Shown here: in pieces, positions 6,789 through 13,392 of the stretch | Layout: each line of letters opens with the position of its first letter | How positions within the stretch are numbered: position 1 is the stretch's first letter | Assembly: GCA_031552355.1 (NCBI GenBank) | Contig: JAVBMO010000083.1 | Location: 1 to 13,392 of the forward strand | Length of the DNA stretch: 13,392 nt | Origin: JAVBMO01 sp031552355 | Lineage (GTDB): Bacteria; Bacteroidota; Bacteroidia; Bacteroidales; P3 | Direction: 5' to 3' | Position numbers and translations under genes: made by a program | Notes under the pieces: generated by a model | What the model was told of the DNA's origin: nothing | What the model saw: only the letters and a program-made list of their open reading frames with translations | Databases searched by the model: none

Positions 6789-8510
6789 TTAATTCAAATG
6801 TTTTGAGATGTAATTCTCTTTTGTTTTTTCCAACGCTTCGGAGACATTTATAATAAAGTCACCTAATTTTTCATACAAGGCATAAACCCCACTATAGCTG
6901 ATTCCTGTTGCATAGGAATATTTATTTTGTTTGATGGCTTCCAAATGCTGCTCCCTCAATTTGTCTCTAAAAAGATTGATTTCTGCTTCTAATATTGTGG
7001 CATCCACAATATTTATTTTTTCGTAATCGCTGGATAAGTTTTTGCACATTGCATTTAGTGCAGACCCCACCAAAACGTACATTTTTTCTAGATTTTCATC
7101 ATTTTCCGTTCCATAAACAATTCCTTGCTCACGTTTCGATTTGTAAAAAATTGCCAACTGATAAATGGCATCGCCTATACTTTCCAAATTATCGACAACA
7201 CGCAGCATATAGCTTATTTTCAAGGAACTTTCGTTGCTTAACTCACTCTCTGAAATTTTAGTCAAAAAAGTGGCTATTTCTATTTCCATGCGGTCGGTAA
7301 TTTCCTCATATTTTGCCGTTCTTTCAAAAACTTTGGCAAAATGCTTTTCATCGGTTTTCGGATTTACAAGGTCGGGCAAAAATCCATACATCCGCTCCAA
7401 GCGATTTGCAAAAGTTTCCAGTTCTTTTTTCGCCGATTCCAAATCCAATTCCGAAATACTCACAAAACGAGTGGGAATATGCTGCAAACGAAATTCTTCT
7501 TCCTCTTCCTTTGTTTTCACCATTTTGTTTACTATTTTGATAAAAACAGGAATAAACCACACCAACAATAATGTATTAAGAATGTTGAATGAACTATGGA
7601 AAAGAGAAAGCGCCACGGGAATTGCTTCAGGATTGCTAAATGGGGAATTGTTCCCTATCGCTATCATAACAGAATCAATTCCTTGTAGGAAAAACCGGAA
7701 AACAATCAGCATCCAAATAACACCAAGGACATTGAATAAAAAATGTGCACGGGCAGCTTTTTTTGCAGTAGAATTTGCCATAATGGCCGCTAAATTTGCT
7801 GTAACCGTAGTACCTATATTTTCGCCCAAAACCATTGCTGCTGCAATTTCAAAACTTACCCACCCTTGGCTGCACATGACCAAAGTAACGGCCATCATTG
7901 CGCTGGAAGATTGTACAACAACCGTCAAAATGGAACCAATGATTACAAAAAGAATGATTGACAAGTATCCATAAGAAGAAAGCGAAGCAATAGACTCTAA
8001 AATTTGAGGAAATTGTGTGATGTCGGGCACAGAATTTTTCAAATATTCCAAGCCTAAGAAAAGAAAACAAAATCCTATGATAAACTCCCCAATGGATTTA
8101 TATTTGCTCTTTTTTGAAAAGAAAAGAAACATGGCCAAGCCAAATAATGGAATGGCAATGGCCGAAATTGAAAATTTGAATCCCAATAAGGAAATAATCC
8201 AAGCTGTAACCGTAGTTCCGATATTGGCACCCATGATTACGCTAATGGCACCTGCAAGGCTTAGCAATCCTGCATTCACAAAACTTACAACCATTACCGT
8301 TGTTGCCGATGAAGATTGAATGGTTGTTGTGATAAGAGCGCCGGTAAGCACACCGTTTGCAGGTTTTGAGGTCATTTTTGATAAAATAAACCGCATTTTA
8401 TTTCCTGCAATTTTCTGCAAACCCTCACTCATAAGTTTCATCCCATAGAGAAAAATCCCCAAAGAGCCTATCAACACCAAAAAACCCGTAACAATTGTAA
8501 AAATATTCAT
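6789..8510 (-). CDS. Na+/phosphate cotransporter family protein with C-terminal PhoU-like domain
   Basis: This is a 573-residue inner-membrane protein of the NptA/YjbB (Na/Pi-cotransporter II) family, expected to bring in inorganic phosphate with sodium, or to export it. It has the family's inverted duplication. IQSSSATT (64-71) with GANIGTTVTA (94-103) forms the first half, and VQSSSAMM (199-206) with GENIGTTVTA (229-238) the second. QSSS and the Asn-Ile-Gly-Thr-Thr loops are the substrate and ion sites. Roughly eight to ten hydrophobic helices span 1-330. A charged linker (KTKEEEEEF, 332-340) leads into a soluble, all-helical PhoU-like region at about 350-565. Fusion of PhoU-like helices to these transporters is common in bacteria and is thought to sense phosphate state. 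The ATG at 8510 puts the first membrane helix at the N-terminus. It heads the minus-strand run ending with lysS. Confidence 0.93.
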   Translation of the reverse strand: MNIFTIVTGFLVLIGSLGIFLYGMKLMSEGLQKIAGNKMRFILSKMTSKPANGVLTGALITTTIQSSSATTVMVVSFVNAGLLSLAGAISVIMGANIGTTVTAWIISLLGFKFSISAIAIPLFGLAMFLFFSKKSKYKSIGEFIIGFCFLFLGLEYLKNSVPDITQFPQILESIASLSSYGYLSIILFVIIGSILTVVVQSSSAMMAVTLVMCSQGWVSFEIAAAMVLGENIGTTVTANLAAIMANSTAKKAARAHFLFNVLGVIWMLIVFRFFLQGIDSVMIAIGNNSPFSNPEAIPVALSLFHSSFNILNTLLLVWFIPVFIKIVNKMVKTKEEEEEFRLQHIPTRFVSISELDLESAKKELETFANRLERMYGFLPDLVNPKTDEKHFAKVFERTAKYEEITDRMEIEIATFLTKISESELSNESSLKISYMLRVVDNLESIGDAIYQLAIFYKSKREQGIVYGTENDENLEKMYVLVGSALNAMCKNLSSDYEKINIVDATILEAEINLFRDKLREQHLEAIKQNKYSYATGISYSGVYALYEKLGDFIINVSEALEKTKENYISKHLN

Positions 8511-8563
8511 TTTTCTTATAGTTTAAAAGCCTTAATTTATAGTAAAATAGAGCCAAGCTATGC

Positions 8564-8578
8564 GCAATGCAAAGATAC
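8564..8578 (-). promoter_or_regulatory. Probable promoter -7 region for the Na+/phosphate transporter unit
   Basis: Read on the minus strand, 8570-8577 is TATCTTTG, a full match to the Bacteroidota -7 consensus TAnnTTTG, about 60 bases before the ATG at 8510. The nearest TTTG that could act as -33 is at 8594-8597 (minus strand), with a 16-bp gap. This is shorter than the usual 19-21, so the -33 part is doubtful. The box is inside the left arm of the 15-bp inverted repeat shared with the opposite promoter. Confidence 0.5.
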
Positions 8579-8749
8579 ATTTTTTTTCAAAAACAAACCC
8601 AATCTGAATCCCTAAGCAACATTCTTTCAGACAGATACTTAGAAATATGAGAGATGCTAATAAATTTACCCTAAGCTATTTATCCCAAAAATCCGATTTT
8701 TCTTAAAATGGCCATTTCCACAAAAGCAAATACCTTAGACAATTTAAAA

Positions 8750-8764
8750 GTATCTTTGCATTGC
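8750..8764 (+). promoter_or_regulatory. Probable promoter -7 region for the Elp3-like radical SAM gene
   Basis: TATCTTTG at 8751-8758 matches the Bacteroidota -7 consensus TAnnTTTG. No TTTG lies 19-21 bp upstream (that window reads GCAAAT), so only the -7 half is convincing. Transcription would begin near 8765, leaving a leader of only about 16 bases before the ATG at 8781. The box is the right arm of the inverted repeat described at 8564-8764. Confidence 0.5.
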
Positions 8765-8780
8765 AAAAGTTTCCTAAACA

Positions 8781-9788
8781 ATGAAACACTATACCATCCC
8801 TATTTTTATCCCTGAGTTGGCCTGCCCCTTCCGTTGCATTTATTGCAACCAGCACGTTATCACTTCGCAGGAAGGAATTCCGAATGAAATTGAAATTATA
8901 GAAACAATTGAATCTCATCTGAAAACTTTTTCGAAAGGGGCAAATGTTCAAATAGGATTTTATGGGGGGACATTTACAGGACTTTCATTGAAACAGCAGG
9001 AATATTTGCTGCAATTAGCAAAACCGTACTTGGAAAAGGGATTGATACATTCCTTAAAACTTTCCACGCGTCCGGATTATATTACTGCCGAAAATTTAAA
9101 ATTGCTGAAAGATTTTGGTGTAAAAGAAATTGAATTGGGAATTCAGTCTTTTGATGAAGAAGTTTTACTTCAAAGTAAGCGGGGATATACTGTTCGACAA
9201 ATTGAAGAATCGGCAGAGCTAATCAAAAGTTTTGGTTTCGACTTGGGCATGCAAATGATGTTGGGACTTCCTGCAGACACCAAAGAAAAAACTGTTTATA
9301 CTGCGCAAAGGATTATTGCCTGCGGCGCAAAAACCACACGGATTTACCCGACCTTGGTTATTGAAAACACCGACTTGGCGGAACTTTATACGGAGGGGAA
9401 ATATGCGGTTTTGAGTATGGGCGAGGCCGTTGATTGGGCAAAGGAGGTTTCCCTTTTGTTTGAACACGCCAATGTAACCATTTTACGGATGGGTTTGCAC
9501 CCTACCAAAGATTTCTTGCAAGGGCAAGGTTTTCTGGCAGGCCCTTTTCATGTTTCTTTCAAGGAATTGGTGCTGAGTTCCATTTGGCAAGATATTTTAC
9601 AACCTTTGATGGAAAAATACCCCAAAGGCTCTTCCTTGAAAATCGGCGTAAATCCTAATGAATTGAATGCAGCCGTGGGATACAATGCTGCCAATAAAAA
9701 AATGCTATCAGAATATTTTAAAGATGTTCGGTTTTTTGCCTGTCCAAATTTGAATGGCAGAAGAGAGACATCTATTACAAAGATTTAA
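8781..9788 (+). CDS. Elp3-like radical SAM protein, function unknown
   Basis: This 335-residue radical SAM protein has the canonical cluster motif C15-x3-C19-x2-C22 (ACPFRCIYCNQ). It also has the SAM-binding GFYGGTFTGL (59-68), STRPD at 95-99, the IELGIQSFDEEVL strand at 117-129 and MMLGLPADT at 159-167. These place it in the Elp3/COG1243-related group. RIYPTLVIENTDLAELYTEG (187-206) is the bacterial short-form signature. Unlike full Elp3, it ends without the acetyltransferase (GNAT) domain that follows the radical SAM barrel, so it should not be called a tRNA-modifying elongator. It may instead act with an unknown partner or on an unknown substrate. An alternative database label is oxygen-independent coproporphyrinogen oxidase-like, which the motifs do not support well. 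The gene stands alone on the plus strand, between a divergent promoter region and a strong palindromic terminator. Confidence 0.87.
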   Translation: MKHYTIPIFIPELACPFRCIYCNQHVITSQEGIPNEIEIIETIESHLKTFSKGANVQIGFYGGTFTGLSLKQQEYLLQLAKPYLEKGLIHSLKLSTRPDYITAENLKLLKDFGVKEIELGIQSFDEEVLLQSKRGYTVRQIEESAELIKSFGFDLGMQMMLGLPADTKEKTVYTAQRIIACGAKTTRIYPTLVIENTDLAELYTEGKYAVLSMGEAVDWAKEVSLLFEHANVTILRMGLHPTKDFLQGQGFLAGPFHVSFKELVLSSIWQDILQPLMEKYPKGSSLKIGVNPNELNAAVGYNAANKKMLSEYFKDVRFFACPNLNGRRETSITKI

Positions 9789-9798
9789 ATTTACAAAA

Positions 9799-9834
9799 AA
9801 AGGCAGGCTATTTGAATTCAAATAGCCTGCCTTT
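9799..9834. terminator. Perfect palindromic terminator between convergent genes
   Basis: Bases 9799-9816 and 9817-9834 are exact reverse complements. They make a 36-nt palindrome with a central GAATTC, a GC-rich GGCAGGCT/AGCCTGCC stem and AAA/TTT ends. On each strand the outer end supplies a short T run. It lies between the stops of the radical SAM gene (9788) and the converging transporter gene (9851), so it probably terminates both transcripts. Confidence 0.85.
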
Positions 9835-9850
9835 AATAAATTTTCTTTGT

Positions 9851-11506
9851 TTAAAAAGTCAATAAAATTAAAGCCTGTGCTGCCAAAATCCGTAAAAACA
9901 TTGTAAAGGGATAAACCGTAGCATAAGCTGTGGACTGTGCTTGTACAGGCGCCAAGCTATTGGCAAATTCCAACGCGGGAGGATCGGTCATGGAGCCGGA
10001 AATAATTCCGCAGATTTTCAAATAATTATATTTCATAATGCGAGCAACTGAAGCTACAATGAAAATCGGGATAAAGGTAATGGCTGCCCCGTAAAGCATC
10101 CACATGTAGCCGCCATTGGAAATCGTAGCCACAAATTTTTCTCCAGACGAAAGCCCTACTGCGGCCAAGAAAAGAATGATCCCAAATTCGCGAAGCAACA
10201 TATTGGCGCCGGGAACAATATAAAAATCCAATTTACCGATACGCCCTTTGTAGCCGAGTAAAATGGCCACTAAAAGTGGTCCGCCTGCAAGGCCTAATTT
10301 TGCCGGCGCAGGAATACCGGGAATAAAAATCGGGATGCTTCCTAAGATAACACCCAAAAAGATTCCTAAGAAAATAGGCAAAGTGTTGGGAATGGATAAT
10401 TCTTTTGTGGAATTTCCCAACTCTTTTTGAACATCGGGAAGGAGGGCTTTCTTACCGACAACTCTTACGGCATCGCCTAATTCAATGGTGGTAGAGCGAG
10501 TCGGTAGAATTTCTTCTCCTGCACGGAAAATACGGGTAATATTGGCTTCGTATCGGCGGTAGATGCCTATTTGTTCTATGGTTTTACCGGCCACTTTCCT
10601 GCTGGTTACCATTATATTTTCCATAGCTAAATCGCCTGAAATTTCTTTCTTCTCAGCGATTTCCACCTGTCCTATTTTTAACTGGATGTTGTCAAGATGA
10701 ATGACCTCCGAAACACCATGAATAATATCGCCTTCTTCAACAGCCATATTCTCTGATGCTACAAAAAAATCACCTTTCCTTTCTATACGAGACACAACCA
10801 ATTCTTTATCTATTACTTTCCTTATATAACCAACAGTTTTTCCAAAAAGGCTTGGATTGGTTACTTTAATGGTAACACTTTCCAATTTCTTTAAATCATT
10901 TTTATTTTGTTCGTTATAATTATCAACCTCTTTCGAAACTTTTATTTTGAAAAATGCACGAATCAAAATCATGGTTAAAATAATACCCAAAACGCCAAAA
11001 GGATAAGCTACGGCATAACCCATACCGGCAATTTCAGCACTTTCGGTACGGCCATTTTCTGTTAAAATTTGTTGCGCAGCGCCCAGCCCGGGTGTATTGG
11101 TAACGGCCCCACTCATCACTCCTGTAATAACATCTGAGGGTACGCCGCCAACAAAATGAAACAAAGAGGCAATACAAAATCCCAAAAGAACTATCGAAGC
11201 AGCAAAAAGATTGAGCTTTAACCCATCTTTTCTTAATGTGCTGAAAAATCTGGGGCCTATATCAATACCGACGGCATAGACAAAAAGAATCAGACCAAAT
11301 TCGCGAACAAAATGTAAAATATGAGGGTCTATTTTTGCACCAAAGTGTGCGGCGATAAGCCCTGCAAATAAAACTCCGGCAACGCCTAATTTTACATTCT
11401 TAATTTCAATTTTGCCAATAGCCACCCCCACAAAGGCCGTTATGGCGATAAAAATTAGTGAAGGAACAACATCTCCTTTGGTCAATAAATTTATGAAAAA
11501 TTCCAT
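9851..11506 (-). CDS. Putative transporter, AspT/YidE/YbjL family (duplicated membrane domain with two TrkA-C domains)
   Basis: This is a 551-residue membrane protein of the aspartate:alanine exchanger (AAE) family. Two homologous membrane halves are visible. REFGLILFVYAVGIDIG (68-84) with GVMSGAVTNTPGLGAAQ (129-145) is mirrored by REFGIILFLAAVGLSSG (439-455) with GIISGSMTDPPALEFAN (500-516). Each half ends with a Tyr-Pro-Phe element (AYPF 167-170, VYPF 531-534). Between them, at about 205-285 and 290-365, sit two RCK_C/TrkA-C-type soluble domains, which in this family are thought to bind a regulatory ligand. AspT exchanges aspartate and alanine; most relatives have no known substrate, so none is assigned. 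The ATG at 11506 puts the first hydrophobic helix near the N-terminus. It lies 126 bases downstream of atpB on the same strand, and its 3' end faces the palindromic terminator at 9799-9834. Confidence 0.92.
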   Translation of the reverse strand: MEFFINLLTKGDVVPSLIFIAITAFVGVAIGKIEIKNVKLGVAGVLFAGLIAAHFGAKIDPHILHFVREFGLILFVYAVGIDIGPRFFSTLRKDGLKLNLFAASIVLLGFCIASLFHFVGGVPSDVITGVMSGAVTNTPGLGAAQQILTENGRTESAEIAGMGYAVAYPFGVLGIILTMILIRAFFKIKVSKEVDNYNEQNKNDLKKLESVTIKVTNPSLFGKTVGYIRKVIDKELVVSRIERKGDFFVASENMAVEEGDIIHGVSEVIHLDNIQLKIGQVEIAEKKEISGDLAMENIMVTSRKVAGKTIEQIGIYRRYEANITRIFRAGEEILPTRSTTIELGDAVRVVGKKALLPDVQKELGNSTKELSIPNTLPIFLGIFLGVILGSIPIFIPGIPAPAKLGLAGGPLLVAILLGYKGRIGKLDFYIVPGANMLLREFGIILFLAAVGLSSGEKFVATISNGGYMWMLYGAAITFIPIFIVASVARIMKYNYLKICGIISGSMTDPPALEFANSLAPVQAQSTAYATVYPFTMFLRILAAQALILLTF

Positions 11507-11632
11507 AGTGTATTTTGATAAGTATTATGTGTAAAGCGTTAAAAGGTATTTTTAGTTTGATTTCTGATATAAAACGGATTAAAATCCTTCCTATTCTAAA
11601 GGATAAAGATGTATTAAATAATTTTCATAAAT

Positions 11633-12694
11633 TTAATGTCCATGTTCTTCCGTTGCCATGCCAATATAAAGTGCTGAAAGTAAGGTGAAAACATAGGCTT
11701 GGATAAAGGCAACCAAAAGTTCGAGCAGACTTATAAATAATGAAAAAAATACAGGTACAGGCGAAACGCCATAGGCCAAAGCCGGTGACATTTTCCCGAA
11801 AATGAAAATCATGGAAATAAAACCTAATACAATGATATGTCCTGCTGCCATATTGGCAAAAAGACGAATCATTAAAACAAAAGGTTTTGTGAAAATACCC
11901 ATAATTTCTACTATAGGCATCAAGGGAAGTGGAAATTTCAACCACCAAGGCACGCCGGGTGTATTGAAAACATCTTTCCAATAGTTTTTGTTACCATTGA
12001 GGTTGGTTACAAAAAATGTAAAGACTGCCAAAACCAAGGTTACGCCGATATTTCCGGTAACATTTCCGCCACCGGGGAAAATCGGAATCAAGCCCAAAAG
12101 ATTATTGACAAAGATGAAAATGAAAATTGTCAACAAAAAAGGCATGTATTTTTCATATTTTTTACCGCTGATAGCCGATTTGGCAACATCGTCGCGGATA
12201 AAAATAATAAGCATTTCGATAAGAGATTGCATGCCTTTGGGCGCCTTCCCTTTGTTTTGCAGGCATTTTTTCCGCACATACAACAAGGTCGTTAAAATAA
12301 GCAGCGCACTGAAAATAATGGCGACAACCGTTTTGGTAATGGAAAGGTCTAATGGTTTTTCGCCGGTAAAAGCACCTTGTTCGTCCACACAAACGATTTT
12401 CCCTTTGTTTTCGCCGTCATTTTCAAGTTTAAAACCCTTGTAAGCGTGGTGCCCATGTTCAAATTTTGAGGAAAGGAAACAATGAATTTTCCCTCTGTGG
12501 AAAAGAATGATGGGCAAAGGAATGCTGATATGTTTTTCGCCAATGGTCAGCAAATGCCAATCGTGAGCGTCAACAACGTGTTCCAAAATCATTCGTCCGG
12601 CATTGAAATCTGATTTTTCTTCCGAAGCAAAACCTTTCAAGGGCGCCGCAAAAAGAAGAAATATTATTCCGATAAAAAGGAGATTTTTCTTCAT
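11633..12694 (-). CDS. atpB: F0F1 ATP synthase subunit a, Bacteroidota type
   Basis: Subunit a forms the two half-channels that carry ions past the rotating c-ring of the membrane F0 motor. In the 353-residue product the essential arginine is R277 in MIRLFANMAAGH. The final helices (about 312-345) end in the usual LYIGMATEEHGH tail. Membrane segments lie at about 121-140, 184-203, 213-231, 260-276, 284-300 and 312-345. Residues 1-23 look like a signal peptide (MKKNLLFIGIIFLLFAAP). They are followed by a His-rich extra lobe to about 115 (H39, H44, H47, H55, H66, H71, H80, H82, H83). This extension makes the protein about 80 residues longer than the E. coli subunit and is typical of Bacteroidota. 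The start at 12694 has GAGAG a few bases upstream and a strong promoter at 12739-12769. No atpE, atpF, atpH or other ATP synthase gene is next to it. Confidence 0.96.
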   Translation of the reverse strand: MKKNLLFIGIIFLLFAAPLKGFASEEKSDFNAGRMILEHVVDAHDWHLLTIGEKHISIPLPIILFHRGKIHCFLSSKFEHGHHAYKGFKLENDGENKGKIVCVDEQGAFTGEKPLDLSITKTVVAIIFSALLILTTLLYVRKKCLQNKGKAPKGMQSLIEMLIIFIRDDVAKSAISGKKYEKYMPFLLTIFIFIFVNNLLGLIPIFPGGGNVTGNIGVTLVLAVFTFFVTNLNGNKNYWKDVFNTPGVPWWLKFPLPLMPIVEIMGIFTKPFVLMIRLFANMAAGHIIVLGFISMIFIFGKMSPALAYGVSPVPVFFSLFISLLELLVAFIQAYVFTLLSALYIGMATEEHGH

Positions 12695-12738
12695 GACTCT
12701 CGCGTTAAAACATTTGTAAAATCACGTTATTGAATGCA

Positions 12739-12769
12739 CAAACTTACGAGATTTTAACGAAATGCCAAA
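12739..12769 (-). promoter_or_regulatory. Bacteroidota-type promoter of atpB
   Basis: On the minus strand, TTTG at 12766-12769 (-33) and TAAGTTTG at 12739-12746 (-7, consensus TAnnTTTG) are separated by 19 bp, as expected. Transcription would start near 12732, giving an untranslated leader of about 38 bases. This indicates that atpB is expressed on its own and not from an upstream ATP synthase gene. Confidence 0.72.
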
Positions 12770-12983
12770 ATAAAATATAAAAAAATGCTAATATGCTGAC
12801 AGGTGGTAAGATAGTACGGCCGGTAAAATGTTTTCGAAGGGGATTGCCGCAAAAATAAATTTGAAGAACGAAAGAAATGAGAGTACGTGCAAATATTAAT
12901 GCAAACGTAATTTTTACAAACTTACATTTACAGCAAAAAGAGGATTATAAAAGTTTAATTGGATGAAGAATTTGTCGAAGAAT
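12770..12983. other. Intergenic stretch between the WYL regulator and atpB, no gene seen
   Basis: This stretch lies downstream of the partial regulator gene and upstream of the atpB promoter. Two more minus-strand TAnnTTTG boxes occur: CAAACGTA at 12902-12909 and CAAACTTA at 12917-12924 (plus-strand spelling). The second repeats the ten bases around the atpB -7 box (ACAAACTTAC at 12738-12747 and 12916-12925). Neither has TTTG at the right distance upstream. A frame of about 55 codons is open on the minus strand but has no ATG or GTG. On the plus strand only a 21-codon ATG frame (12793-12858) is present. The part around 12800-12850 is somewhat richer in G and C than its surroundings, for no reason I can identify. 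Confidence 0.4.
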
Positions 12984-13392
12984 TTATTCGGCATTCATTT
13001 CCAATCCGATTTTCAGCCAATTGAAATAACGTTGTTTCAATTCCTGTGGCGCTAAGATTTTAATATCGCCCGTGTGTTTTAGCAGTTCTATAAAAAAATC
13101 GTGGGTAGTGAAAATATTTAATTTGATTCGCAACTCAATCTCATTGTCAATCAAAATTTCCTGAGAATGATGAAACGGATAGGATTTGATATAGTTTGCT
13201 TTGCCTCGTGTGAAAGAAAGAACGACTTCCTGTGGCAAAGAATTTCCTTCGGGCAGCATGATGCCGAAGCAGTGCTCAAACTGACTGAATACAGGCTGTT
13301 CCGGTTTGTATTTGAATTTTGTTGTTGTGGTTTCTAACTGGCTGATTCTTTCAAGGCCAAAAGTCCGCAAAGCCTTTTGTTTGGTGCAATAA
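12984..13392 (-). CDS. WYL-domain transcriptional regulator, C-terminal part (runs off the right edge)
   Basis: The last 135 residues of a minus-strand protein are visible, and the frame stays open to the edge of the window. The edge reads YCTKQKALRTFGLERISQLE. This matches the end of a WYL domain, where a strand of the form LR-F-L-RI-LE follows the Trp-Tyr-Leu core. The remainder has the look of the C-terminal WCX extension: EVVLSFTRGKANYIKSYPFHHSQEIL, then IELRIKLNIFTTHDFFIELLKHTGDIKILAPQELKQ, then a helical tail. Such proteins usually carry an N-terminal helix-turn-helix and act as ligand-responsive DNA-binding regulators, often of defence or stress genes. The HTH and the WYL residues themselves lie outside the window. 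No internal ATG makes a good start, so this is a truncated view of a longer gene and not a small protein. The target cannot be inferred. Confidence 0.75.
   Translation of the reverse strand, partial: YCTKQKALRTFGLERISQLETTTTKFKYKPEQPVFSQFEHCFGIMLPEGNSLPQEVVLSFTRGKANYIKSYPFHHSQEILIDNEIELRIKLNIFTTHDFFIELLKHTGDIKILAPQELKQRYFNWLKIGLEMNAE

Larger units (their letters stand above)
8564..8764. repeat. Perfect 15-bp inverted repeat spanning the divergent intergenic region
   Basis: The left arm (8564-8578, GCAATGCAAAGATAC) and the right arm (8750-8764, GTATCTTTGCATTGC) are exact reverse complements, 171 bp apart. Each contains the outward-facing -7 box of its own gene plus five to seven further matching bases on the transcribed side. 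The two divergent genes therefore start transcription with the same sequence. The 270-base gap (8511-8780) otherwise holds an AT-rich stretch and a weak AAAAAT/ATTTTT hairpin near 8687-8701, with no recognisable gene. Confidence 0.75.

Noticed and set aside
7234..7974. Long open frame of 246 codons on the plus strand opposite the Na+/phosphate transporter.
   Set aside because: It lies entirely within the well-supported minus-strand gene and shows no family motif, so it is an antisense shadow.
11541..11573. Possible minus-strand promoter for the AspT/YidE transporter (TACCTTTT with TTTA 21 bp upstream).
   Set aside because: The -7 element matches 7 of 8 consensus positions and the -33 element 3 of 4, so in AT-rich DNA this is not distinguishable from chance.
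11576..11604. Mutually exclusive short hairpins (GGATT, AATCCTT, AAGGAT) downstream of atpB.
   Set aside because: The stems are only 4-6 bp with no clear T run, too weak to call a terminator or attenuator.
12793..12858. 21-codon plus-strand frame starting at an ATG in the gap upstream of atpB.
   Set aside because: It is very short, has no ribosome site or promoter on that strand, and its product resembles nothing I recognise.

Overview
The window looks like ordinary chromosomal DNA from a member of the Bacteroidota, probably of the order Bacteroidales. Three things point there. Several upstream regions carry the TTTG / TAnnTTTG promoter typical of that phylum, with 19-20 bp spacing at 2588-2619 and 12739-12769. 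The ATP synthase a subunit has a long N-terminal export-signal-plus-His-rich lobe. The lysyl-tRNA synthetase has an extra C-terminal domain. The DNA is AT-rich, and Shine-Dalgarno sequences are weak or absent before most starts, which also fits.

Layout, left to right. (1) Bases 58-2561, plus strand: a tight run of queD (tetrahydropterin/queuosine precursor enzyme), an AI-2E/PerM-family membrane protein and a YhcC-type radical SAM protein. (2) Bases 2588-3996, plus strand: a class I dihydroorotase with its own promoter, ending at a perfect 24-bp hairpin that also serves the convergent lysS. (3) Bases 8510 back to 4091, minus strand: a Na+/phosphate cotransporter with a PhoU-like tail, a family 2 glycosyltransferase and lysS. 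I see no clear internal promoter, so they probably form one transcription unit. (4) Bases 8511-8780: a divergent control region whose two -7 boxes lie inside one perfect 15-bp inverted repeat. (5) Bases 8781-9788, plus strand: an Elp3-like radical SAM protein without an acetyltransferase domain, ending at a perfect 36-nt palindromic terminator. (6) Bases 11506 back to 9851, minus strand: an AspT/YidE-type transporter with two TrkA-C domains. (7) Bases 12694 back to 11633, minus strand: atpB with a textbook Bacteroidota promoter, but no other ATP synthase gene beside it. (8) From 13392 back to 12984, minus strand: the C-terminal part of a WYL-domain transcriptional regulator that runs off the right edge.

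The genes are mainly housekeeping (translation, pyrimidine synthesis, tRNA modification, energy, ion transport). I found no CRISPR array, phage, insertion sequence, toxin-antitoxin pair, tRNA or rRNA, and no convincing new multi-gene system. The best leads are small: the orphan atpB, the mirrored divergent promoters, a set of repeats around the pyrC promoter, and two Elp3-superfamily radical SAM proteins of unknown substrate.
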